Source: Metaphire vulgaris | Taxonomy: Eukaryota; Annelida; Clitellata; Crassiclitellata; Megascolecidae | DNA length: 64,000 nucleotides | Reading direction: 5' to 3' | Assembly: GCA_018105865.1 (NCBI GenBank) | Contig: CM030845.1 | Span: 7,956,890 to 8,020,889 of the forward strand | Translations under genes and position numbers: made by a program | Notes under the pieces: model-generated | What the model saw: the letters and a program-made list of their open reading frames with translations, nothing else | Databases searched by the model: none | Told to the model about the DNA's origin: nothing | Shown: in pieces, positions 41,889-55,945 of the stretch | Numbering within the stretch: the stretch's first letter is position 1 | How the letters are laid out: each line of letters starts with the position of its first letter

Positions 41889-44800
41889 GTCCCACCGCTT
41901 GATTTACACGTATACAGCTGAATATGGAAATTACGTTCAGTCGCGAACAGTTATTTTACAGACCGTTGTTGTTGTTCCAGTCAAATGCAGTTACAATAGT
42001 AACGACTTGTAACTATTTCAGCAGTCAATTGTAATCAAATTTGAAAAGAAAACAGCTTAAATAAACGTTTAGCGAAAACAAAGATAGCATTTTTAACGGT
42101 TTTCTCGTCATTTTATTCCTAAAATTAAGTCGAACTGTATCTAAAATCAATAGAGAATGATGTCCATGTTAAGTATTACTGTCTTGGGGACCTCCGAGAG
42201 GGAGCAGGAGGCAACTGCCCAGGGGCCCAGCGATCTGTAGAGGGCCCGAACGGGTCTGCAAGAAAGTTATATAATTCAGCGTTATTTATTACACCGTGAA
42301 CGCTGTGGGTGGCTGAGGGCCCGGTAAAGTCATGCCTTTTTGTCTTTTAACGTCTTAAAAGCTCTGACAAGCGAAAATAGTTCGTCACCACGATTTTTAC
42401 AATTTTGTCGTGTAGTTTTTTTTATAATTTTGGAGAATGTTTCATTTTTATGAGGACCCCAAAACGTTTCACAAATCTTTCTCATAAGTTTTTGTATGAG
42501 CCCGTGACTGTTCTGCAATAGCACCCGGAATTTCTCTCGGCGGGTCTGACGGTGACTAGATCTACAACTAATAAGTAACATAAAATGGAATAATTTATTT
42601 ATTAATTCCGATGATCACATGGAGAACGAAGACGAGAAAGAAAAGGATAAAAGGTAATTGGCAGTTTTCCCTTTACGTAGATCGTGACCTTTTGACCTGA
42701 CGGCCCTATTGATTTATCAGAATTCCAAGAATGGCTGGCTCTACATTCATGTCGTCTCATGTGCATTTCAGTTCGGATGATTTTCTAAATCTCATGGAAT
42801 GCCTGACTCGACGCAATTGGTTTATATATAGCAGTTGCTGAAAAACTGTTAACTGCTGCGCTATTAGATTATTATTATTATACTCACGGCATCGAATCAA
42901 CCAAAGCAACACTAAATGGAAGAATAATGGTTTTCGTATTGTTCGTTCGAGGTCTCAGTAAATTACAGATCGGATGTTCAGCACATCATTCACGTCTATA
43001 CGAACTTCGTTTTCTTTTTCTTTTTCTCCTGTCTCCACCTTTCTCTCAATCTGTTTCACGCGTCGTCTGGTTTGTGCGTTCGATAGTTCATGGCGCCGTT
43101 TTGAATTCACGCGCAATATTCAACGGAGCAAAATTTCCAAGACGCTCGCTCGATGACGTCATTTTTTTAACCTTCGCCATCTGTCGACGACGTTTCTAGA
43201 GAACCGCCAATCGAAGCATTCGTTTCGTTAGAAAAAGTCACCAGAAATAAGGCGAAGACCAAAGTAGTCCCAGGGTTGAAGTAAGACAGAATGAGTTTGG
43301 GACAATGCCCTATTTCGCAGCGGTCGCTTTGGTGCCATTTAGGGAAAACAGTCGGATTTTCTGAATCACGTGGTCTGGAGAAACGCCCTCTACGGGGGCG
43401 GTCGTAACTGTTAGTTTACGCCAGAGAGTTTCGACACAAATAGATCTACGTATGGTGGCCATTTGACAGCGGTATATATATAGCGTCAGTTACATTACCT
43501 GTAAGCGTTCAAGATGCATTAAAACATCGAACGTATCATAGTAGGATGCAGAGGCGGTTCTAAGAACTCTTGGTTGGGGGTGCAATGAATTTCTAGGAAG
43601 TTGGTGGGGGATGCAATGAGTTTCTAGGAAGATCCCGCCAATTGTCAAAGGAATTATATGTAAACGGCCTAAGGGAAATCTGTAGATTTGATTTATACAG
43701 TATACTGTTCAGAATTGACAATGTATAAAAGCCAATTTAGTCTGGTTGTACAAAGTCATGGTGCAACATCGAGTTTTATATTGCTGGAAGCGAATTTGTC
43801 GATGACATTGTCCGTGGATATGTCCATTTCTTTGTGGATATACTTCAAGGCTAATCCGTTTAGACGACCATCTTCCATGGAAGACGCATATTTGGTGGGC
43901 CGGTGGAGTAGGGATGCATTCCCAGTCATCCCCAAACTTGGAACTGCCTCTGGTAAGATGCACGACTTCGTGGACGTACCTAAGTATTTGACGCCCTTCG
44001 AAGGGGTGAAAATATTAAATTAGCAGGTAGCCTAAACAAATCGTGACATTTTACCGATACAAGATTAAAACTTCAAAATGCACTTTTCTTGCTTTTACTG
44101 ACGCGAATTTGCCCATGATGTGCTCAAATTCAGTTTTCTCCGTCTCCTCTCTTTCTACGCTTGGTAGGTCAGGATAAAAGTTTTTGGCACCCCCTCAAGA
44201 GGCGCTCAGGTCATCTGCCATGCCCCAAGTACGACACTGACCTTATCTCCTGAAACATTCCGTCCCAGAACGAACCCCACAGTTCCGACAATAAACCATA
44301 ACTTGGATTCCAATCACTTAATTAGCATATAACAAAACAATTAAATAATTCTTCCCCACCCACCGATCCGATTTTTCCCCTCCCCTTACCAGTGGCGGCT
44401 CCACCGGGGGGGGGGGGGCAGGGGGCCCGTGCCCCTATTGAGTGCCTGCCTCCCAGTGGCCCCCCAGTTGGGACCTATACTTAATGCTACATACATTAAA
44501 CTACAAATGGTTGGCCCCCCATGATTAGAAGTTGCCACCCCAACGGCCCCCCACTTGCCAAATTCTAGAGCCGCCACTGCCCCTTACTGATCTGACCCTA
44601 AAGTGCCAATCTGCACGTGACTGCCTTAAATACATCACGCTTCTGACTAAGTAAGTAAGTAAGTAAGACTTTTTTCTGAATGCAGTTTCACTGCATGTGA
44701 AGACCATTGAATATTACGAAGTGTAGTGATACATTGAGCCACGATCTGCAATGGGAATGTCTCCATTCGGGAAACATCGTTAATTTCGATTTGTTTTGAC

Positions 44801-46849
44801 GAGCGAATTCTTTCCCTCTGGCTGCTAAATTCAGACGCGAAAACGTCCAACTCTGAAGCCCCCTAGAAGTGCTGCTTCTCCTGTTGCCTGTTACTTTTCG
44901 CACCATTCCTTAACCCCCCCCCCCCCCACTTCTTTTTCTTTGCCGTTTCTTCTTTTCTGATAGACCGTGGTGGCGAACAACACTCGACAACCAGATAAAC
45001 TGCCCAGTAGAGGAGTGCACGGTAATGGCTACCGCGGTTTCACCGCGGTAATCCGCGGATTTACCGCGGTAGCGGTATTGAAATCTGTAATTTTGCCGAA
45101 ATATTAATGGGGACGGAAAAGTTATGACGGTAGTACCGCGGTAGCGGAATCCAGACTGACGGTATTACCGCGGATGCGGTTTCAAAAATGCCGTAAATAC
45201 CGCGGGAATGGGGACGATTAATCTCGCAATTCAATAATCATGCGTTCGGCCGATTTTAGCATAGCTACTAACCATATAGGCCTACGCCTTTCAGTTTCGA
45301 ATTAAAAGGCCATTAAATTGAACTGTTAGGCCAGGCAAGATTGGTTTTGAATCTTTTGATCACTCGACACCATTGTTAGTTCGCAGTTGGTAGAGACCAT
45401 AAAGCCATTTGAGAACTTGAGGGTAATTGATAAACACACCAGGGGAGAATCATCAGAGCCGGTTTCAGCTTGTTGGGGGAGCCTATAGATGCACAGGACA
45501 ACAAAAGATAATATAATTTAGAGGTGGGGCGGATTGCAGAGCACTTTGCACAGCTTTGTAATTTGAACGCCCAGTGCCCACTGCCAATTGCCCAGTCTCT
45601 CCTGTGCTGTGCCTACCAACCACCATCACTATTTACCTTAGTGCCTCTGACTCAATCACCATCGATTCGGAGGTGGATTAAAAAACTCCACTTAGCTTAG
45701 GCCTACTATATAAATTAAACATTTTATAAAGGTACAGAAAAATGGACAAGAACGAGAGCCAATTCAATTTTCAACGTGTTGCTCACTGCTGGCAGAATGG
45801 CATTGGTAGTAAAACCGGGAATGTCCGTTATCTTTTGGTTAGTTTCCGGTATACACGTTGAAAAATGAATTGGCTGACGCTATGGTTATGATGTGCACTA
45901 AAGATATCAGGTTAGTAATAGTGTCCCAGTTTCATATATGATTATTGTAGGCCTATAGTTTAGAAGAAACTTTTGAAAAACTTTTTGAAAAGCTACTTCT
46001 CGTGTTGGGTACTAACAGGGCGCGATTTGTAGGGGGAAGGGGGATTCCTCCCCACTGCCCAACTGCATCCCCCTACTGCTGCATCTCCCCACAACTACAT
46101 ATCCCCCCACTGCTACATTTCCCCAACAACTACGCCCCCAAGCTCGACAAATCCCCTCCTCCCACTGCACCAGGTCATAAAATCGCACACTGGGTACTAA
46201 TAAATGAATAGTTTATATAAAACACTGCGGACGGGGACGGGGACCAAAATGCGGGTACGGGGACGGGGATGGGTTCCGAAATGCGGGGACGGGAATGGGG
46301 ATGGGGACAGAGATTAGGGGATGGGGTGGGGATGGATTTTAAGTCAATGGGGACGGGGTGGGGATGGAGAAAAGCTTTGCGGGGACGGGAGGGGATGGGG
46401 ACAACAGTCAGTCCCCGTGCACACCTCTACTGCCCAGGAACACGCCATAAATACATTAGGTGCAACCCCCCTCTCCGATTGGACACACGGATCGATGGGT
46501 TTTCCGCTTCACTCTCTTCCCCGTTCGTTTCGAACAGTCGACCGTTCGATTCGAAGAGAATGTTTGGCAGATGGGAATTAATTGAGATTGGGCGCAGGAT
46601 CGGTGCACAGATCTTGGCGGCTGCCAAGTGAAGACCCCAGGTGTGCAGTTAACCGGAAGTCGTCTGATTACTTGTGCTAAAAATGGACGAATTTCGCCCA
46701 ACGAGCAGTAGTCAAATTTTGAAACAATTGTCGCAAATATTTTTCAAACTTTAACATGCGATTACTTTCCCGCTAATTAATTAAAATTTTTTGTTCTTTC
46801 GTCGTCGTCGTCATCATCATCATCATCATCATCATCGTCGTCGTCGTGG

Positions 46850-46880
<31 letters not shown>

Positions 46881-48402
46881 TATTACCACCATCTTGAATC
46901 ATGATGATGTAATTGATGCGTCCCAGATGTGAGGCAATTCTTCACGGATTCAATGGCTCTGCGCACTTCCACGCCTCGCCATTGAAGTCGCCATACAAAG
47001 GAATGTCTAGTTGTCTACAGACATTAATCACAGTGGTAAAGAGAGAGAGAGAGACTGTCTCCCTAGAGCGTGCATTAGTCCTTTTGACTTCGCGCGTTCA
47101 CTCCTCTCCCGTAGCCAGACTGTCTTCGGATTAATGGAGTTTTGGCTTTAAATCTCTTTTCCCAGAACACTTTTTTTGCAAGCAATGCGGCGTCTTATGT
47201 AGCGCTTTTGCTATGAAACACTAGTCGTTAATCCCAAGCACGGCGTGGCCACGCACCGCTAGACACACAAGAATGCCCGAGATGCACAATCGCCGTTCTC
47301 CAGATTCGAACCCAGGTTGGCGGTTCGTCGTCTAAGGCGGAGATAAATCCATACCGACTGGACAGTCGAAGCACCGTAAAAAAAATCGAACAGAGAGAGA
47401 GAGAGAGCTTCTAGACGATTCGATCGATCAGACAGACTGCGAATGTTCGATCATGGAAAGGGCGATTGAATCAATCTAATACGCTGGCCGAGAGGTGAAT
47501 AAAGTCTCTCCAGGTCCAGGTCAGAGTCGATCTAAAGCAGATCTAAGGCGCCATTATCTTATTGGAGTGAAATGAAGATCTATTGATTCATGGCTGACTT
47601 GGGGGTGTTTCTCGGACAATGCATAATTAATAACGCGAACACTGCAATCTCTCTGAAGGAGAAGAAGAAGTCAGAAACGAAATGTATTCGTTGGCGCTGT
47701 TATTGAAGCTCGGATTAGGACGGAGAAATATGTTTCTCTTTCCATTCTAATTATTCTTCGACCAGAGAAGTACGTCCAAATGAATGCGAGAAAGTGTACA
47801 GACTACGAACAGCTCTTGGTTTAATAATTAATCTGAACTTTGTCTTGATTAGTTCTTCAGACTTCTTCTACGCCTGTGGTGTTAAAAGAGAGGGAAGAAA
47901 ACAGCGCAGGAAGCCTTAGAATTATTTAGGCTTTTCAAAGAAAATAAAAAAACCGTTACGATCTAGCTCGCCCCACTCGCCCCCTCCCCCGCCCCAACAG
48001 TTCCTAAAATTTTTCTCTCGATCATCGATCTCCGGTCTTGAAACTTGATTGTATTTAGTAAATTCCTTTCCATGATTAACACCATATGTCCGATATTTTT
48101 CGCGACAGAGATTCACAGAATAGTGAATGTTCGACAAATTTTCAGCGAACAGATTAAATCTCATTTAGGCGGTTTCTCTGATATTGGCAATATCGAAACG
48201 TCAACACTGACAAATCGCTGAATATCATAAAAATAATGTCTTTGATTTAATAAATAATGATGATGATGACGACGACGACGACGATGATGATGATGATGAT
48301 GATGATAATAATAATGATGATAATAATAATAATATAATAATAATAATAATAATAACAACGTGATTTCAAGTGGTTTAGGAGGCTAAGTTAGCCTGTGTGA
48401 GG

Positions 48403-48442
<40 letters not shown>

Positions 48443-51117
48443 AACTTATATGGTTCATTAAGTGTGTTTACGCTTTAACTTTCATGCTATGAGTCCTACT
48501 ACGGGTTTTCATCGCATACATTCATCCTTCATTAGAAGCTGCGCCTCATTAGCTTCTCATACATTTGAATGTAGCCTTTTCTGCATTCCAAGGAGTGATT
48601 CGGTGATAAAGAACCATTATTTAGTTGGTTCCTGTGCCGACAGCAGACGTCTGAATTCGGGAGACCATCGCAAAAAACCTCCCCTGTTTGTCTATTCTTA
48701 GCCGCGGCTAAGTCGTTGATCCGTACCAGATTAAGCGCTCACTCGGTCGAGATAACGACGCCGTTGGTTGGTTTTACGGTTCCAGGATCCGTTCCAATTT
48801 GGCCTATTATACGTTTCAAGGGCCGACGAACATGCATAAACTGAACGTGCAACAGAGGTGAATTTTCTGCAACCAAAATGTGAAAGTGTCTATTTACCTT
48901 CCTCTTTTTTATCATTCTCGAGGCGGGCTAACAAAAAAACGACAGGCATAAAACGTAATAGATGTTGCTGTTCAATAAATATAATTGGTGACAGTTTCGG
49001 TGAAAGGAGTTTCGATTGTTTGCTGAGGAGATAATGAGTAATCTCTGTGTGAATTCAGCTTTATCCAGTTTTGCATTTAGGTTAGCTTTCGTTGTTCTGT
49101 CTGTACCCGACTAGATCATACTGTAGAACTGTCACCCATCCAAATACTGAGCCATGTTCAACGCGGCTTAACTTCGGTGTTCTAAGCCAACAAACAACGA
49201 AACAAAACGAGCTGAGTTCCAGTTCCCTGCGACCTTTCGATCAAGACTCACAACGTAGGCCTACCTGTTCTATATTGTCTCTATATCCGCCATAACCGGA
49301 TTACCGGAACCGGACACTTGGGCTGACTGATAGGATCTGACAATGGAAGATTGCGATTCTACTTCGGAGATACCATCGACTGATGCCAAATGCATTGCTT
49401 GCTAATCTGACGCTATAGAAACTCTTCGGTTGATTATTTAAAACTTCCTGGAATATTATAACGCAAATTACCGATACAATTTCGTTTTCACGATTTCTTC
49501 TTAGCTTCTGAAATTACAGCTGATGACTGCTATAGGCGCCTAAGAATAAGCAGCTACTGTACTATACCGCGGTGCTACTTTCGAAAGCGCTATAGTATTT
49601 AACGAGATTTTACTTGCTTACTTCCTTACAGCAAATTGGTTATTATGCAATTATTATGAATGTATGACTCTGAAAGCAATGGTTGAAAGTTTTAGCCGAA
49701 ACGATTTCGGCAAACCTTATAGAACGTTGAGTCAGAAAATCTGTTTGAGATCGGGTGCAAGTCGGAATTCCAAAATCAATCTCCCGCCGATCGATTGACT
49801 CGGATCGAATCGGGTTTTTGATCGATTCTGATCCATCCCGCCTGACTTTTTATTGTTGGCTATCCAAGCAAGTTGCGCCGTCCGCATTGTTTATGGCTGC
49901 GTCTGTCGTCCGATGAAGAGCAAAATCGAACTGCAGCGGCGGCCGACGGAGCGAGTTAGCTGTGACGCTCGGGAATTGCTAAGGCAAACAGCGCTTTTCA
50001 ATTTGCAGATTTCGAGCGATGAAAATGCGAGAGCGCCAGAAATGACCGTCTCCAGTGTTCGCTGTTCATCTATCGTCGGAGCTTTACAAGAACAGCATGG
50101 ATCTATATCTCACACATTGGCGTGGCCACGGGGGAGAGGGGCCCCGCTCTCCTATTCGGACTGGGAGCGGTCGCGGACTTCGCGCAAAACCGTTGAGTTT
50201 TAGTTGGGGGAGGGGAGGGAGGTAGTATTAAGATGTGACTTTTGCTCGTCAAGACTTTTGGGCCGAAAATATTGAAGTGCACCTTTATTCTGGAATCCTG
50301 GCTACGTCACTACTAACCTCACCCTCTCCCTCCTTCTCTCTCTCGCTCTCTCTCTCTCTAGCACTCTATTTCATTCTCCAGAACTGATGAAATTTAATTT
50401 AGTGAGATACGAAAAAAACATTCTGGAAAACGACTCAGAACAAAGCTTTAAGTACGCGTATAGCGTTGTCTCACACATATCACCTTCTTCGATCTAAATC
50501 GCCTAAATTATCTGTCTGAGGTTCTGGTAATTTTTCCTTTGCCTCGTTGACCCGTGTTCCTGACTAAACGCTTTCTCACTGACCAATAGACTTTCGGCAA
50601 TCAATCAGTCAATCAGACTGTTTGTTCGTCCAGTCAGTCAGTCAATCAATCGATCAATCAATTCCAGCACGCTGCAATTCGATGGAGCGAAAGAAGATTA
50701 ACCGAGATGCCGCATAGTGAGCGCTTTCCTCCGCGGGGAATAAGACGATATCATCACACGGACCACAGGCGACAAATTCGCAGGAGACAGAGGAATGCTA
50801 TTCCACGAGAAAGGGACCACCCAATTAATTACCACGAAAGGTTCTCTTCTAAAGAATTTATCGACCGATTATTATACAACAAGACAATTTATATTGAAGG
50901 GCCGTTAGATTAGATAGAATTTGCAGAAGTTAACTGCGTTAACAAACATGAAAGAGAGCGAGCCACGTACACTGGATCTCTTGAAGGTTTACTGGGCCTA
51001 GGTAAAGACCTAAAAGACTTGTATAACGATGAACCATAGCAAAAGGATATAACCAGTTCCACAGGAGTGTGTAAAATCGGTGACATTTTGTGCTGAATAA
51101 CATGTTAAGTAATCTGC

Positions 51118-51193
<76 letters not shown>

Positions 51194-51425
51194 TGAGAGA
51201 GAGCGAGCGAGCGAGAGAGAGACAGAGAGAGAGAGACAGAGACAGAGAAGGAGAGAGACAGAGACAGAGAGAGAGACAGAGACAGACAGACAGAGAGACA
51301 GACAGAGACACAGAGAGAGAGACAGAGACAGACAGACAGAGAGACAGAGAGAGACAGAGAGAGACAGAGAGAGACAGAGAGAGACAGAGAGAGACAGAGA
51401 GAGACAGAGAGAGACAGAGAGAGAC

Positions 51426-51458
<33 letters not shown>

Positions 51459-52267
51459 ATAAATAGATGCATCATCTAATTCTAATACATCGGCCATATC
51501 GGACGCTGCTACTGTTTATATCGTCCATAGGCTGCATTTATTCGGACCCCGCACATAATGCGATCTATGCAAATCCTTGTCCAGTTTCTCCTCTCAGTTT
51601 AACTTCGTCCGCAATGAAGCACGCATGTGTGTGTGTGTGTGTGTGTGTACACCAATACACGCAATATTATATCTGTGTCGGTGGAACGGTGCCTGAAATA
51701 GATTTCGATTTTTGCCCTTGCGCGTATTAGGCTAATATTCCGTTACAAAGTCTACATGCCAGTGGCGGCTCAAGGATTTGGCATGTGGGGGGCCGTTGGG
51801 GGGGGGCAACTTCTAATCATGGGGGGCCAACCATTTGTTGTTTAATGTATGTAGCATTAAGTATAGGGTCCCAACTGGGGGGGCCACTGGGGGGCCAGGC
51901 TCTCAATAGGGGGGGGGGGCACGGGCCCCCCTGGCCCCCCCGGTGGAGCCGCCACTGCTACATGCGTGTCTAAGAGTGCAGACAACTTACACGATTATTC
52001 GTGATATGAATTTACGTCGTATCTGATTAGAAAGAAGATAACAGCGCATTGAAAAGCGTTGCGGTTACATGTCTGCGATTAGACGGTCACCCGTTTATCA
52101 GGGCCGGATACCCTGGATTTGACCTGGATCTTTAATTATGTGGATTCGGCGTGCCATCGGTTGATGCCCCTGTGTATTATGAAGTGGCGCCATAGAAGTT
52201 TAAGATTAGATTAGATCAAAACTGGAATGAGTTAGAACTTTGCAATTTCAGACAGTTCCTGCTTATC

Positions 52268-52341
<74 letters not shown>

Positions 52342-53870
52342 GTAATAATAATAATAATAATAGTAGTAATAATAAGTTTAATAATAATAGGGTTTAAAGT
52401 GGTTCAGTAGGGTCTGCTCTGTGTGAGAACCATCGTTTGTAACAACTCAGGCGAATTACAGCGGAACTTGAGACTGAAAATCATGAAATAAATGCGCTAG
52501 AAAAAACGCTGTCCGCAACCGATGAGTTTGTCTACAACAGTGGTTCTCAAACATTTTACGATTTCTTGCATTGCGATCCCTTGGAAATGTTGGTGATGAT
52601 TCGCGGGACATTAAAAAAATTGAATTAACTTCAATCAACATAGGACCAATATAGGCTACTTGTTTAGTCTATCGATTATTTAATCATAAAATTGCACATC
52701 TTAATCATCAAATTTAAAATCAAATGGAATCAGAACTCTTAGAGCCATCACTGTGTTTTGTGTTCTGTGGTTTTGGAGAGATATCTTGAGAAACTAATCC
52801 CTTCACGGTCCCCTGAAACCGCTTGGCGGTCCCCCTAGGAGACCGCGGACCCCAGTTTGAAAACCACTGGTTCGTAAGGAACACCGGAACAATATGAAAC
52901 TGAATGCTTTTCGCATATTTTATTTCCGCAATGTCGGTTTAGCTGTAAAGACAACGCGACTGACTTCGATTAGACTTAGAAACACTACGTTATTTTAATG
53001 AACAGCTGTGTATCACAGACGAATCAATTAGAGCTTAATTTTACACACATTGCAACGCAGATGCCGTAGATGTACGGTGGCTAAGCGTACCAGTCCCCCA
53101 CAAATGTCATAGTCCGGCATGGAAAACCACTCACGGGGTGGTGGTAATCATAGAATTTATAAAAAACTAGCACTATCAAATTGCATAAATATTATTTTTA
53201 TTATCTGTAGGGTCTATTTTGAAAGATAACAGTCGTAGCAGGTTTGGCAGACAGAAGTTGGAATAGAGGGCAGTGGTTTTTGGCATATTATTTATTTATT
53301 TATTTATTTCTAGGCATACTATAATAATTAGGAGCTATTGACTTTCTTGTAACGAGGAAAAGCTCGTTTGCCTTAGATAAAATATAAATTAGTCATTTCC
53401 AATCTTATGAAAGCTTACAGCGAGCTGTCGGAACAATGTCTGGTGCTAGACTGGGTGGAGATTATGGAGTCAAATTGCTCTGACGCCTGCACTATAGAGC
53501 ATCATAAATCCGTTTCTATGACGGATGTACGAAATATCTCAACTGATTTTCTAATGCTGCTGTGTAAGGCGATAAACCCAAAACCATCGCGTAATGAAGT
53601 CATGACGCCACAGCTGTGCGCAGTTCTTATCGACTTTTGAAATTACAACAAACTGCTATCGGTGTCACGCACACGGCAAGATCACATTTCATCCCCGACG
53701 ACTGTGGATTATTGAATTTTTTTGTCTAAAAAGAAAATTTAATTACTCTTTCCGACTGCATCAAATCGGTCAAATACTTAGACCGTATGAAGTTTTAAAG
53801 ACCTCTTAGTTTAATTTATGGCTCTAAGACACGTCTTTTGTTTATGTGAACGTGTTTGCCGTAGAACATC

Positions 53871-53926
<56 letters not shown>

Positions 53927-54060
53927 AAGAGAGAGATGGAAAGAGAGATTGTGGTGCTTACATATACATAGGTTGTGATGTGTGTGCCACTGTGTTGCCA
54001 CTGTGTGGTTATATATATATAATTATATATAATATAGATCAGTGTTGACGATATATATAA

Positions 54061-54109
<49 letters not shown>

Positions 54110-54371
54110 TACAACAATATATTTTTTTTTCAAACATAGCCACTTCGCTCGCTGCAACATCCCAGCAAACAGATTCATACATCTGGTTGCGTTGTAATAT
54201 ACAATACATTGTGCACAATATGTAGGTTGTGCCGCCGACATTATAAGAATCAAATATGCGAACAGCGTTCAATCTCATATTGCTCTAGTGTTGCTATAAA
54301 TAAACGTAGGCCTATCTCAGTTGGTGGTCTGTGTTTACTGTTTACTAGCGCATTTTTGGATTTTCAATCAA

Positions 54372-54426
<55 letters not shown>

Positions 54427-54909
54427 CGATGCAGACCCTATATAATAGAGTTTAAGATTCTTTTCTAAAACCGATTTTGACGATATGTCGTTATTGTATA
54501 AAGCGATTATCTGCCATTTATATCGATTGCGTCGTTTTATTTGGCAACACGGAAAGGAGAACTCATGACAATGGTCGATATTTGCAAAGCGGATGAAGCT
54601 GAGGATAGGGTGGCGATGCATGGGTGTTGTTGACGGTCGCAGAAGGAAGCACGTCTTTCATTTTTCAGAAACGGTACGAAAACGCTAAACGCGTGCATGT
54701 GCGTGGGGGAGAGGAAGAGACAGACAAAGAGACAGAGACAGAGACAGGCACAGAGAGAGAGATAGACAAGAGACAGAGACATAATCAGAGAAAGAGACAG
54801 ACAGAGTGAGAGACGGCCACAAAGACAGAGACAGAATCAGAGAGAGAGACAGACACAGAGATAGACAGACAAAGAGACAGAGACAGATAGATTACAGAGT
54901 GAGAGAGAC

Positions 54910-54944
<35 letters not shown>

Positions 54945-55891
54945 AGGTGAATGCACGTATTTGCGTCGGATTTGTACACAAATCGACAACGGAGATGTAT
55001 TCTTTGTGAGCACTTAAAATAGTACGAATTAATTGCTTGCATAAAATATGCTTAGCATTGTGGGAAACAACAGATAGGTCCGATGACTGGGCCGAATCGA
55101 TTTCTAATACTAACACTCAAAAGACGAGACATCAGGGCAGGCAATGTCCAAACAGCGGGACAATAATTGCTTTGCTATCACATGCCAGTGAAATTATTTT
55201 GAGATTAATAATTCCAGAGAGGATACAGATACAACCAGAATCAGAATTGGTTGTGGTAAAAGCTGGTTTTCGAAAGATTCAGAATTCCGATCTCGAAACT
55301 TTCGCTCAGAATTTCGCTGCCAACGCGCCTGCATGTGACATATATGCTGTAAAATGGTAAATGGTTAAATAGTCGAATAGTAAATAGTTAAATTACAAAT
55401 GGTTACACGTAAATAGTTGAACAGCAAATGGGTAAATGATAGGCCCAAATGGTTTCACTTAATACAGTGGCGTAGCGTGACTTTGGGGGGGGGAGGCCGG
55501 GGGGCATCCTTGATATGGAAAAAAGGTGCTCAACGATTATAGTCTTGACGAGCAAAAAAGTCGTCACATCGTTTATAGCATTGACGGGTAAATAACAAAT
55601 TAAAAATATCACTCCTCGGGTCCCCTTCTCCCGGGGCCCGGGAGCTGCCTCCAAAGTGCCCCCGCCCCCCACGTTACGCCACTGACTTAATATAGTTAAA
55701 TAGTAAATGGTTAAATGATAAATGGTTGCACTTAATATAGTTGAATAGTAAATGGTTAAAAGGTAGAAATTAATGTCCCGCAGATGTTGTCGCATGTATT
55801 GGTGTAAACGGTCGCATGTATTGGCGTTACCTGATGTAAAACCCTCTCGACTTTAGCCTTGCTATGCTATAGCGTTTCATAAATTATCTAT

Positions 55892-55945
<54 letters not shown>

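Larger units (their letters stand above)
46885..49130. other. Shaw intron 1, middle part
   Basis: Apart from the SINE-like sequence near 47180 and the ATT-type tracts at 48257, nothing recognisable was seen. Confidence 0.5.
52870..55464. other. Shaw intron 1, last part
   Basis: Mostly TA and GACA microsatellites. The frame at 53407-53640 (77 codons) has ordinary composition but no recognised family. From 55350 to 55760 short atagttaaatagtaaatggt words recur. Confidence 0.5.

Noticed and set aside
46427..46701. Overlapping frames on both strands near 46.5 kb
   Set aside because: Short, mutually overlapping and without recognisable motifs. They overlap the end of a transposon-like unit.
47312..47322. 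tRNA gene suggested by a B-box
   Set aside because: No T-stem, anticodon arm or acceptor stem can be drawn around the GGTTCGAATC-like box.
51105..51497. Long Leu/Ser frames and their Arg/Glu antisense
   Set aside because: Products of (GA)n and (GACA)n repeat.
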